Assembly (NCBI GenBank): GCA_947568835.1
Contig: OX387607.1
Span: forward strand, 13,841,701 to 13,905,700
DNA length: 64,000 bases
Direction of reading: 5' to 3'
From: Protonemura montana
Taxonomy: Eukaryota > Arthropoda > Insecta > Plecoptera > Nemouridae
In this document: positions 1 to 9,735 of the stretch, one piece after another
How positions within the stretch are numbered: the stretch's first letter is position 1
Layout of the letters: each line of letters starts with the position of its first letter
Notes under the pieces: model-generated
Told to the model about the DNA's origin: nothing
Database searches by the model: none
Seen by the model: the letters and a program-made list of their open reading frames with translations, nothing else
Translations under genes and position numbers: made by a program

Positions 1-3000
1 GCAGCAGGGTAAGAAAAATTTGGCAAAAATCACGTCTCAAATTTACATTTTTGAATTTACGCTGTTGATCAAATTTAAGTGATTTGACACTTTAATCAAC
101 ATGAAAAGTAATTTAATTGATTTTTTAAGCTGAACTGAAACATGTGTTGCATTGGGGTTAGGTAGACATTTTTAAAACTTAATCAAAGTTAACACTTGAC
201 ATGTTAACAATACATTGTTTTGAAAATGGGCCCTGTAGCACCGGCTTGACAGCCTAAGAAATTCAGCGATTGTCATGCTCACCCAAAAGTACTTCGATGA
301 AAAGCTGCCACTCCGCTGTCGGAGAGATGTCTTGGGAGCCGGGCGCATTCCGCGTTGAATACCACTTGCACGCGAGCTGCATCGCTTTGTCCCGGGGCAG
401 CACCTGCTTGAGTGCACCGAGGCACCGTAAAACTGCACAAAGCACAGCAACAAGTAAAATAACAAGATTCGGAACAATTTGCCAGGCAGTCTTAAAAGAA
501 TTTGGAACGCTCGTCAAGATTGTGTTTCAAGACTTTCTAGATTTACTAGCTCGCAGTAGATTTTAGTCAAAACAAGCTGGATGAATTAATTCCATTAATC
601 TCCAAGAATTGATTGCTGTGCAGTATGTTTTGGAATGCCCAGGACAGTGCACTGCTGAGTTTAGGAATGGATTTAACTGTTCACTGACCCAGTAGATACA
701 GTAAGTTTTTTAAAGAAACCAAAAGCTTTTTTTTCTAATATGAATAAAATATATTAAATATCATTAAAAATTGCTAATGATTCTTTCACTACCTTCCTAC
801 CTACCTGGCTGCGCCACCTATCAGGTGGCATTCTAATAGATCTAATGAAATCACAAGTATGTGATCTGATAGGTTACAATCACTAGGTTACTAGGTTACA
901 ATCAAGCACGAAATGGATTAAATCCTTCCTTAAATTTGAACCAGGCCATAGAGTATAAGTACTAGAGGAGAATGGAAAAAATATTGAAGAAAATTAAGAG
1001 CTGAAGGATCAGGGTTCGATTTCTCTGCAAGACTTTCCAACTTGTTTAAGGCATGATGGAACAATGACCACAGAATGATATGGTTATAATAACTCCTTAC
1101 CTAACGGCGATGAGCAAATTTCTGGCAAGGACACTCGGTACAGAGAACCATCGGTATAAACCTAAGACAACACAAAAGATTTCATGATGAGAAACAATCC
1201 AATCTCTTATGCATTTCATAAACTTACATCAGATGGTAACTACAGCAATAATGATGTATGTTTATGCGGAAACTTTTGAAACCGGTGACGCAGGCATCAT
1301 GAACTACAACTTGTTTTACGAACGAGGAGGTAGATCAAACAACTTATTACAATATAGAAGCATGATAAGTGCAAAGCTACCATGTAGGTTTAACATAACC
1401 CAACTCTTCCACTATGATTGTTTTTAGACTCATGTCTTCTTAATGTACCCTTAGCACTAGTTTTAACAAAAACTATTTGAACTGGGTTTTGTCAACTCTT
1501 CCACTGTATTCTTCTAGCCTGCGTAAACAAGAAGGCAAAGCCGTAACGTTATATAACCTCTGCACCTATTGCAACCAGCTTTTTTTATCCATAAGTTGCC
1601 TTCCTTCATTACATAACCAACTTTCTAGAGCAGCAAACTTCCTGCTGCTATTGCCGAGGTGATCTCAGCACCGCAGCGGACTCACCAGTGTCAGTCGGTT
1701 GCCGACAGCGTCGCGCAGTCCACGTAGCTTCCCGCCGCAGGAGCTGGAGACAAATTGTGCGGCGACATCCGAGAAGTCCATCGCGGACGAGTGGTTTTCC
1801 GTGGGCACCGGGCTCAGCAGGTAGGCGCCGTCTTCGAAACGAGCCGGCTCCATTGCAGAAGTGGGACGCGATGACGACAGAATGCTGTTACGTCTGCGAG
1901 AAGCACGGAAACAGAGATTTAGAAGTGAACCTTCTTCGCGTTGAGCATCTGAGTCTATTGGAGTCCAGATTGACAAATCCAACTTAAGATTGACAAAACC
2001 TGACATGTCTATATATATTTTTAAATTTTACGACAATGAACAATGATCAAACATTTTCATTTGGTCCCAGTAACAGGCTACAAAATCACTCACGAGACTC
2101 AGAGGAGGAAATAATTTGCTGGTCAAAAACATGCATTTCACACTTTTAATCGTAAAAAAGCCAAAACCAAGAAAAGTAAAAAAAATCAGGTTGCAATGTA
2201 AATGAAAAGTCATTTAACTCTCCACATCTATTCCAACCAGCATTTTAACATCGGTTAGCTGCATCCCTTCTTCCTTATTGTCCATTACATATACATTTTA
2301 TATTTATAAATGGTTTACGGAAAAATTCAGACAAAAAATCACTATGGTGCACAGCTATTACTTGAGTTAGCAGTGGCATAACTACCAGCGGGGCAGGCAG
2401 GGCAACCGCTCCCAGGCCCAGAGGTTTATCCCTGATGGGGGGGGGGGGGGGGGGGCCACGACTGAAGGCTCGAAGGGCCCGCCATCAGGTATAAACTTGG
2501 GCGCGTGCCGTTCTGGCGCCGGCCGACGAGCCCGTGCCCACGACCCACGTTAACATTATTTGTTGTTTGCCAAAATAATCTTCAAGTTAATAGTTGCATA
2601 TCAGGCACTTTTACTACCCCATTGAGGCTGTGAGACTAGCCTAATCCTGGTAATGGTTACATAGTTTCCAAGTTGCTACTGCTGCTAAGTTCTTAGGCAC
2701 TTAGCTACTGCCTTACTCTTTGTCGGCACAAAAGACCAAACCAAAAAATGGTTTTACACAATACAGTAAGTAGTTCAGTAGTCACCGTTCACTGGGCTAC
2801 GGTGGCTGACGGCAGTCACCGCTGTACTTACTTGGCGTGCGGAGTGCCGAAGTGTGCGCCCATGTTGAGCGACATGTAGGAGGAGGTGGTGAGCGCTGCC
2901 GAGACGCCAGCGACGTGCACCTTGCCCACCGCGTTCATGCCCGAGTAGAGCACGATTGCACCCGTCAGGTCCACTGTGGCCACCATGTGCAGGGACTGCC

Positions 3001-6000
3001 AACACGAACAGTCACAAGGCACGAAGTCTTATCACACTTGTGCAACAACATTGTACAACAACAACAACAAGTGGTGTGTTAGTTTTCCAGTGACTCTGGC
3101 TTCCGTTACGTTTCATAGCATCCTCCATTTTTGTCGGTAATGTATTTGTTTGGCGGTTATTTTTGTGAAGACAGTTAAACATTAGCGCTGGCCCTCTGAC
3201 AATATATCGTAATATCCAACTGTAAAACTATAATATCGCTGAGTGTGCAGGTTCTAGGTAGTGGCACAACGTTTCTGTTACAGTTTCTGGGTGAAAGATA
3301 GCCGCCAAATAACTACCTTACTGACAAAAATGCAGAGAACTGGAACACCTCGTTAAGTGGAGCTACTGTCGTATGAAATTTAATTTTGATATTTCTCGTA
3401 GGTTTACTCGCTTTTGAGACTTTTTATGCTCAAAAGATCTCCATCAATTTATACCTCAACAATTAATATACACGTAACGATATTCAAAAGCGAATAACCT
3501 ACGAGAAATATCGAAATTAAATTTCATACGACAGTGGCTCCACTTAACGGGGTGTTCCGGTACTCGGCATTTTTGTCGGTAAAGTAGTCAGTTGGGGGGC
3601 ATCTTTCACGCAGAAACTGTAACCTATAACCTGCACACTCAACGGTAATATACAGTAACCATTAGTCTTCCTGGTCTGCGTCCTGGTCTAACTCACTGTG
3701 AGACAGGTGGCATCCTGGGCGGGTAATCCGGCGACGATGCCGAAGATGAGTTTCTGCTCGCTGTTGGACTTCTCGAGACGGGCGCAGAGCAGGGAGTTCC
3801 GCGAGGGTACCATGTAGCACAGGTAATGCTGACCAACCAGATCCGTGCTAAGGAACACTTTGCTGGCAGGTCCACCACCATCCCTGCAACTCCAGAAGTT
3901 ATATTTTGAGTGGAAAAGAGTTGGTATGTGAATTTTGATGATTAATAAATCATAACAATAGATTCAAAGTTAATAAGACTGGTTAATGCAATGGGAAAAA
4001 AGAACAAAATAAACGCAACCTGCCGAAGTTGTTAAAGCTAGTTGCCATAGATGCTTGGTGTTAGGCTTTTTTTTTTCGGAGATATCTTCTATTCTAAGCA
4101 CATCTGCACATTCTGCATCTACTGCAACAAGCATTTTTATATATTTCTTTATTTTATTTAGAATTACAATTTGTACAACTATTTTATGGTTATGAATCAT
4201 AAACAAATAGTTAATGCCACCAAGATGAGGTGTAAGGAACCTGTCCAGGCTTTTTACTTTTGTAAGTTATTGTATTGTAGAACACTTATTTTATTTATCT
4301 GGTGCGTGGATGGAGGAGAATCAGACAGAAACTGTAGTTTAGACAGAGACCAATAGAAGTTTAATAATATTAACAGAGACAAATACGAGTTGAATGATAC
4401 TGACAGAGACAGACTGACTGAGTGCAACTGGGCGACTTAGTGATACTGGGCTGAGGATGGGAATAGCAGGTCCTTTTATACCTCTAACTCAAGGAAGCAC
4501 AAAAGCAATTAATTGATAATTGAACATAATGAGTAATGACTAATGATAAACATAAAGAGTGCTTCGCGGAAACAGTTGTGTTTGTTCTTTCATCTACCTC
4601 ATTGCTTTTTATGATGTATAGACATTTTGGTCCTTGAAAAAGACGTATTTAAAATGCCTAGTCAAGTTGGCTATTAGTTGGCTATTACCGGTTTGTTATG
4701 GTATGTCAAGTCAGTCAGACTTTCAACCTTGATAAAATAACTAGAACCTGTTATGATTTTATGAACAGTTAGGGAAACGTTTAGACCTAACCCCGACCAA
4801 AACATACATTTTGGATTTCAACATGTCAACTTGACCAGAGTTATTTCCCCAAAGTCCAAGCATTACACGCACCTGGGCTGACTCTCGGTCCACGCGTGCT
4901 CAAGACACAGCTCCGGGAAAAGTGGCTTAGCCACCGCCCGCGTGTTGTGACTCGTTAGCATACGCGACTCACTGCGCGCCGGAGAGTTCTCGATTGAGTG
5001 CCGGTACGACTGTCGAGCCGACGCCAGCTGCGGAGACAGCCGCGACGGGGAATGACGGTACAGTGTGCTGGTTGATAGGCTGGGGGAATGCAGGCGGCTA
5101 CCAGGAAAGAAAGTTATCTTAGAATGGCACCAACTACATGAAAGAGGTGAGCTTTGTCATGGACATTCACAATTATCAAACGCACTAAGATATTTCCAAG
5201 AACATTTCATTTGTGAGATCTCTATAAGAGACTGCAGGGTGGACTTCTGTCTAAACCAACCAACCATTCTCTTCTTAACACATGGCCTGACCGTGGCTAT
5301 TAGGCCTCATTTTCTGAAAGTGAATTGGCCATTTCGATGGGTAGATCTCACAGTAAATTTTGTACACCCAGCTTTTTGCACACAAATTTTGAGCCCAGCA
5401 CTGGTCCCTTTCTCAATGCAAACAGCCACACACCTGAAACTGGGCTTGGGACTGTGTGGTACAGCCTCGGTCTTGGGCGAGTGAAACGGAGCATTTTTGA
5501 ACCCGTCGCTGGCCCGTCGAGAGTGATACAACGACCCCGTCTTGTTTGCGGCCGCCGAAACGGAGGACAGATTGCCGAGAGGCAGCGCCATTGATGAGTG
5601 GTTCGTGCATGCGGACGACGGAGACTGGTTGTCGCTGCCGCTTGCAAAGTAGTTGGCTGTGGCCGAGGTGGCCGTGATGGTGGACGGCATTGAAGAACTG
5701 TCCGCCGTGCTCGGGTACTGGTCTTGTATGCACATTGCACGGCATTCCTAGAGGGACGGGCAGGCGGTGTTATTAGGGTCTTGAGAGGTTTGGTACACGT
5801 TGTAAAATAAAAACTATTTTGAAAAAATGGTTTTTGGATGAAAAGTTAATTTATTTCTTATTTCTTACGTTCTATGTACGTTATTTAACCACCGAACTCG
5901 GGTTCAAAACTAATTTTTCCAAATATCTTTTTTAACGAATGGATTGCTTATGACTAGGAGCACAGCTTGGGAGAGACCGATACACTTGCATTTGTTCCAT

Positions 6001-7887
6001 TGCAACCATCGACAACAATAGCAGATATCAACCGAGTAATAGTTGTCGAAATAAATGTAACAAATCTTGGAATCGCAGTGCAGAGCCAGAGTGGTGAAAT
6101 TATAATCAAGTTTGCAATACAGAATTATTTTTTTAAACAATCACAAAACCCACCTTGTTTCCTATACCTACAAGCAAAAATACATGATGCACTAAATTAC
6201 AACAATGTAGAGCATTTAGTTTCAAAATAAATCTTGTAATTAAGGTTTTGTCAGGTGTCAATACCAGAGTTGACAGACCCTGTACACTCTGGCAACTTCG
6301 ACTCCCCGTAATTTTATTATTACCTACCGTGTGTTTCTTTAAGTGATGAAAAAATTCAAACTTTTTTCGTAGGTGGTTTATTCTTGCTAAAAAAAAACAC
6401 CGTCATGTTTTTCTCCACTCAACTGTAAGTACATGTTTGAGTGTGCATGGTACCGTACCTCCATCTTTGCCTTCCTGATCTTCCAGACGCTGTGCTGTCC
6501 AGAGCTGGCATCATAAAGCACAGCAATGGACGGCTCGTCGCAGGTGAAGACGACGGTGAGCGCTACATCCGAGAAGTATCCCAGCTGCAACGTCTTGGAG
6601 AGCACCGGCGAGATCTCGTCCAACGGGTGCAGCAATGAGAACAGCGTCGGCAGCCGAAACAAATCAATCGGCTTGACGAGCTCCGAAGAGGCACGCTTCA
6701 ACACCAGCCCGAATTTCGTGGGCCATACATTCTCCACCTAGGGCAAGTGGAATCCTTTGAATGGATAGAAACCTTTTTTACAGTGTATTGCCAGACATAA
6801 TTTAAAATTTGACCTCATGCTACCTTTATCATAGCCACTTTTCATTTAATAAAGACAATAAAGCATATAAAAACTTAATTCTGATAAAATTATAGGATAT
6901 CCTACGATATTTCATATTTCTTTCGCTGTCGTGCTGTGGAAATTGAGCTGAACCACTTGATGCAAAAGAGCCAACTATATTCATATGCACATCAACCTTG
7001 AGAATGAACAATCACAAGTACCTACCCACATACACCACAGTGATTGGCTGGTTACTCACACACAGGTCTGCAAAAATTGCTGTCACAATTATATCATTGT
7101 CAAATCTAGCCACTTGTTGCTGGATAAGTGATTTTTTATATCAAAAACCCACCCACCTCAAACTGTAATGATGAAACAAAGTCCTCTCCATCTGTAGTAA
7201 ACACTTTGATGTTGTCAGTGTCAACCACGCAAACACTGTGCATAGGAGATCCTTTCGGCTCTTCTGTGTTTGTTGTGCATGTAGGGTTGAACTCGAACGA
7301 GGCTTTGTCTGACGACTGCGTGTGGAAAGTACACCAGAGAGCGTGTTTGACTGAGCTCTCGCAAGTGTAAGAGCACAGAACAACTCGACTCTCTTCGCCA
7401 TCGCCAGCAAGGGCTCCCCGACTCCAAACAGCAGTCTTGCCGCAGGTGTAAAGTTCTTCTTCACATTCTAGATGGTTTGATATGCTTGCTCGTATTGTCC
7501 AGGATTCCTGCTGTGAACAAAAAAAGAAAAAATAATAAAAAGTTGGTTTATAATGCGCGATCATGTTTTTTATGTGATTTTCATTAATTGTTGACAGCAT
7601 ATGATAGTTAGAAGATATATGCTTACAGGTTCGTCATCGTTGATCGCAACTTGACTTAACCGATGAAGTAGGAATGACTCCGGTTGAAGTTGAGGTTGCG
7701 TAGAAGGAAGAACTACTTCCCCAGGATGTCTCTTTAGGTGCTGCCGCCCACACGGTACGAATTCCTAAGACAGATCAACCAAATGTGTGCATAACTGTGA
7801 ACTACACTATATAAAAATTTTAGTTATGACACACGTGGTCATCTGTCTTAAATACCTATTTACCTGTGGTTCAGAGGCAGCAATCAT
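1..7887 (-). CDS. ANAPC1: ANAPC1 (APC1), anaphase-promoting complex subunit 1; 5' part, 11 coding exons
   Basis: APC1 is the large scaffold subunit of the anaphase-promoting complex/cyclosome, the E3 ubiquitin ligase that drives anaphase and mitotic exit. Eleven exons, all with GT-AG borders and compatible phases, give about 688 N-terminal residues; animal APC1 is about 1,900 residues, so roughly the first third is here and the gene continues past base 1. Recognisable blocks in order are MIAASEPQ-EFVPCGR at the start, ALWC near residue 110, VENVWPTKFGL (173 on), FSLLHPLDEI, PSIAVLYDA, a Ser/Pro-rich loop (about 266-415), PELCLEHAWTE, SKVFLSTDLVGQHYLCY, EQKLIFGIVAGLP, LYSGMNAVGKV, YLLSPVP, SLYRVSLPEI and LPRDKAMQLACKWYS. 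These follow the family's N-terminal beta-propeller. The start is the second Met of the vertebrate protein, so a few upstream residues may be absent here. The PC-repeat region is outside the window. Confidence 0.94.
283..432 (-). CDS. ANAPC1: ANAPC1 exon 11, last exon inside the window
   Basis: A 150-nt exon encoding RCLGALKQVLPRDKAMQLA, CKWYSTRNAPGS and AEWQLFIEVLL, matching the CLQAIKFILPK..AVQMLVKWY..APG region of APC1. The acceptor is gtgcag|TTT and the donor TTTTGG|gtgagc, leaving phase 1. The next exon would lie left of base 1. Confidence 0.92.
1101..1161 (-). CDS. ANAPC1: ANAPC1 exon 10 (61-nt short exon)
   Basis: This small exon was found by filling a phase gap between exons 9 and 11. 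It encodes VYTDGSLYRVSLPEICSSPL, the counterpart of the SNGSMVRITIPEI segment in vertebrates. The acceptor is cttag|GTT and the donor TTAG|gtaagg. Phase 0 in and 1 out fit both neighbours. Confidence 0.85.
1686..1884 (-). CDS. ANAPC1: ANAPC1 exon 9
   Basis: A 199-nt exon including FEDGAYLLSPVPTENHSS and LRGLRDAVGNRLTL, the counterpart of VVLLSPVPEL and IRDPVHNRVTLEL in vertebrates. The acceptor at gtaacag|C was picked because it is the only nearby AG that restores the frame from exon 8. The donor is CTG|gtgagt. Confidence 0.87.
2437..2455. repeat. Poly-G run of 19 in an ANAPC1 intron
   Basis: Nineteen consecutive G residues lie within a GC-rich patch (about 2380-2545) of the intron between exons 8 and 9. 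A second 19-G run occurs at 27582-27600. Confidence 0.9.
2832..2995 (-). CDS. ANAPC1: ANAPC1 exon 8
   Basis: A 164-nt exon beginning SLHMVATVDLTGAIVLYSGM and continuing NAVGKVHVAGVSA, the counterpart of LVLYTG..RVGKVFIPGL in vertebrates. The acceptor is ttggcag|TCC and the donor CCAA|gtaagt, leaving phase 2. Confidence 0.9.
3236..3646. mobile_element. Foldback element (long inverted repeat) in an ANAPC1 intron
   Basis: The left arm (about 3236-3417) and right arm (about 3486-3646) are imperfect reverse complements around a short centre (about 3418-3485). Both arms carry CGTTAAGTGGAG, CTGTCGTATGAAATTTAAT and ATATTTCTCGTAGG in mirrored order. A further partial arm in the right-arm orientation precedes it at about 3128-3200. 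It looks like a non-autonomous foldback DNA element; related single-sided pieces lie at 19.66, 34.87, 37.49 and 49.43 kb. No coding capacity is seen. Confidence 0.75.
3697..3883 (-). CDS. ANAPC1: ANAPC1 exon 7
   Basis: A 187-nt exon encoding GGGPASKVFLSTDLVGQ, HYLCYMVPSRNSLLCARLE and EQKLIFGIVAGLPAQDATCL, closely parallel to vertebrate APC1. The acceptor is ttgcag|GGA and the donor CTCACA|gtgagt, leaving phase 0. Confidence 0.93.
4873..5067 (-). CDS. ANAPC1: ANAPC1 exon 6 (regulatory loop, second half)
   Basis: A 195-nt exon that continues the loop with YRHSPSRLSPQL and HSIENSPARSES (further CDK-type SP sites), then returns to the propeller at LFPELCLEHAWTESQP. Incoming phase 2 and outgoing phase 2 fit both neighbours. 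The upstream acceptor at caaccag was chosen because only it keeps the frame from exon 5. Confidence 0.82.
5434..5747 (-). CDS. ANAPC1: ANAPC1 exon 5 (regulatory loop, first half)
   Basis: A 314-nt low-complexity Ser/Ala/Thr-rich exon starting ECRAMCIQDQYPS and ending HSPKTEAVPHSPKPSFR with a split codon. It occupies the position of the mitotically phosphorylated loop of APC1. Proline-directed serines are visible in NQSPSS, FHSPKT and PHSPKP. The acceptor is ctctag|GAA and the donor TTCAG|gtgtgt. Confidence 0.85.
6459..6737 (-). CDS. ANAPC1: ANAPC1 exon 4
   Basis: A 279-nt, phase 0 exon (93 codons). VENVWPTKFGLVLKRA, TLFSLLHPLDEISPV and EPSIAVLYDASSGQHSVWKI are very close to vertebrate APC1, the strongest identification in this gene. 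The acceptor is cctag|GTG and the donor GAG|gtacgg. Confidence 0.95.
7157..7510 (-). CDS. ANAPC1: ANAPC1 exon 3 (N-terminal beta-propeller)
   Basis: A 354-nt exon (118 codons) between acceptor cacag|CAG and donor GAG|gtgggt. It begins QESWTIRAS and includes EEELYTCGKTAVWSRG and VKHALWCTFH, matching propeller strands of APC1. It ends SSLQFE, which continues directly into VENVWPTK of the next exon. Confidence 0.92.
7627..7764 (-). CDS. ANAPC1: ANAPC1 exon 2
   Basis: A 138-nt, phase 0 to 0 exon (46 codons) beginning EFVPCGRQHLKRHP, the APC1 signature right after the initiator block. The acceptor is ttag|GAA and the donor CCT|gtaagc. It ends in an acidic VAINDDEP stretch. Confidence 0.9.
7864..7887 (-). 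CDS. ANAPC1: ANAPC1 coding exon 1
   Basis: This 24-nt coding exon starts at ATG (7887) and encodes MIAASEPQ, matching the conserved start of APC1. Its donor is CAG|gtaaat. The intron to exon 2 is only 99 bp. No upstream in-frame ATG looked better, and the 5' UTR must lie at higher coordinates. Confidence 0.85.
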
Positions 7888-8845
7888 GATCTCCTTATTG
7901 ACATCCAGATTTACAGTGAGATATACTTAATATTAAAGAAACATTGAGCCGATATGTTAACAAGCGAAGTAACAAATCTTGACAGATTTCTAACCAAACT
8001 TATCGCCGCATTCAAACAGCTGTGCTAGGCGCCAACTATCATACGCATTTCTGGTAACTTTTGATGTTTTTCTGTTGGCGAACCGAATAACGTTATTTGA
8101 CTCTGTCTTTTGAAAAATAGCACGTGGACCGAATATTTTGAAATACCCGTTTCTTTTCGTCTAGTTATTGTTCTTGAAACTTGAGGGTCAAGAGCAGAGT
8201 GTAAATCAGTATAATTTGCATCCTAATAGGCTTTTCTCCACTGAAAACGCCTCAGTTGACGCAACCTAACTCCCGCCAAACGAGTATATGGCAATGTTTA
8301 CGTAACACGTAATAAAATATGATGCCATAATTTTGTTAATGAGTAATAATTCACCGTGGAATAGCTAACACGTGAGCTTCGTTGTGCTTAGCAATGATAT
8401 GCTAACGTGTACAGTACTTGGAGAGCGTTCGTTAACATTTCATTATCACACAGGCTACAACAAAACTCATGAGATATTGCTAAATATTGTTGACTTCTTC
8501 TAGCCGCATGACACTTCAATTTGAAATGAGAATAAAGACAGGAAACGGGCATCTACAGAAACGGTCAACTCATTAAATGATGGTTTTTAGACTCATGTCT
8601 ACTTGATTTATCCTTTACTCATTACATATTTCAATTCGTACAAAATGTATCGACTTATTTTCGGTTCCTCCTTCTCTCTCTCTCTCTCATTCTCTCGCCG
8701 TCACTCAATCAGAAAAGTCGCGGGACGTCCCAAAGTTCGACGCATGTGCATTGCCAGGTGCAGTGTCCATGTGCATACGACGCCGTGACATGCCGATGCA
8801 TGCACATGGAATCACACAAAAAGAACACTTCCATCGTTTCTAGTA
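7888..8845. other. Intergenic region between divergent ANAPC1 and the 9.3-kb gene
   Basis: This interval must hold the ANAPC1 5' UTR and promoter (firing leftwards), because the ANAPC1 ATG is at 7887 and the next gene points right. I see no reading frame and no clear TATA box assigned to ANAPC1. A CT-rich microsatellite lies at about 8668-8700. A short phrase around 8583-8604 also occurs near 1421-1441. Confidence 0.5.
8668..8700. repeat. CT-rich microsatellite
   Basis: A run of CT dinucleotides with a few interruptions lies upstream of the 9.3-kb gene promoter. Confidence 0.7.
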
Positions 8846-8901
8846 AGGCGGAGTGGCGCGTCGGCGTCGTCGCGTGGAAACCTGGCGTAACAATTTCCCA
8901 T

Positions 8902-9040
8902 TTACGTGCGCGTCGCGACGTAAGCTGGCCCGCGCTTTCGTCCGACCAATCACAGCGCCGTATCGACCGTTGGCAGCCGGCGAGTTCCGTTGGATGTATA
9001 TAAGTGATCGTTGCACGCGCAGCTCGGCATTGAGACACTA
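8902..9040 (+). promoter_or_regulatory. Core promoter of the 9.3-kb serine-rich gene
   Basis: TATATAAG lies at 8997-9004 and a CCAAT box (GACCAATCACAG) at 8946-8950, about 50 bp upstream. Farther up, TTACGT (8902-8907) and ACGTAA (8918-8923) form an inverted pair of CREB/ATF-type half sites. TACGTGCG within it also fits an RCGTG hypoxia or bHLH-PAS core. From the TATA spacing, transcription should start near 9027-9032. The elements are seen in sequence; the start site is inferred. Confidence 0.7.
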
Positions 9041-9309
9041 TCCTTGGAGCTATCAGTATAGCGTTCGATCTGTCAGACTGCAAAGAAAAAACCGTTTCAG
9101 TTTGTGTTTACATCATTCGCAGCAATCAAGAGGAGAAGTTTGTTTTCAACTGTCAAAGCCTGACTGTGAGTTTGAAATAGCATCCAATTGTTTTTTTTTC
9201 GGATCATCTTTACTGCCGTGTCGGAACATACATTAAACCGGTCAAACTACCTCATCTGGAGCAACTGTATTCACGTCCCGAGTTTTTACTTCGAATCTAC
9301 TTCACCGCA

Positions 9310-9735
9310 ATGGCGTTCATGATGCCTGTAGTCAAGAACGACTGGAACATTTACAAGTCTAACCGTTCCCGTCGCACCTCGGAGTGTTCGAACACCAACA
9401 CGTGCCGCAGCCGCAAAGTTTCCGAGTGCTCCAAGTCTGAGTGTCCGAGTCTGTCCACCTCGCCGGGCAGTGATTTCGTGGTCGGCAGTCCTGCCCACCG
9501 ATCGGTGCCGATGGCCATGTCTTCGGGAAAGTACTCCCGCGCCTCCTCGCGCGCGTCCAACTCGAGTCTGCAGTCCCCGAGCAAAAGCAACTCGTCGTCG
9601 CCGCCGAAGAGCGGTTCGACGTCGTCGCTCAACAAGTTCCACACGCGGTTGGTCGACAAGTTGAAAAAGTCTCTGTGGAGTAAGGACTCGTCCGACAGTG
9701 CGACCACGGAACACGACGCGAGGACGTCTACATGA
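9310..9735 (+). CDS. Unrecognised serine-rich basic protein, 141 residues, intronless
   Basis: The ORF starts at an ATG in good context (CACCGCAATGG), about 280 nt downstream of the inferred start site, and ends in TGA. The N-terminus MAFMMPVVKNDWNIYK is hydrophobic then charged and looks like a conserved motif. The middle (about 20-110) is dense in Ser with Arg/Lys, including RRTSECS and RKVSECSKSEC, which fit basophilic kinase sites. The C-terminal part has a basic amphipathic stretch, LNKFHTRLVDKLKKSLW. I see no signal peptide or membrane segment. GC-rich codon use contrasts sharply with AT-rich flanks, supporting real coding. A TATA-plus-CCAAT promoter, no intron and an AUUUA-bearing 3' region suggest a rapidly induced, short-lived message, but that is inference. 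I do not recognise the family. Confidence 0.8.
   Translation: MAFMMPVVKNDWNIYKSNRSRRTSECSNTNTCRSRKVSECSKSECPSLSTSPGSDFVVGSPAHRSVPMAMSSGKYSRASSRASNSSLQSPSKSNSSSPPKSGSTSSLNKFHTRLVDKLKKSLWSKDSSDSATTEHDARTST

Noticed and set aside
5307..5735. Three overlapping long frames over the same region (110-142 codons)
   Set aside because: Only one minus-strand frame has splice sites in phase with neighbouring ANAPC1 exons; the others are GC-driven shadows.
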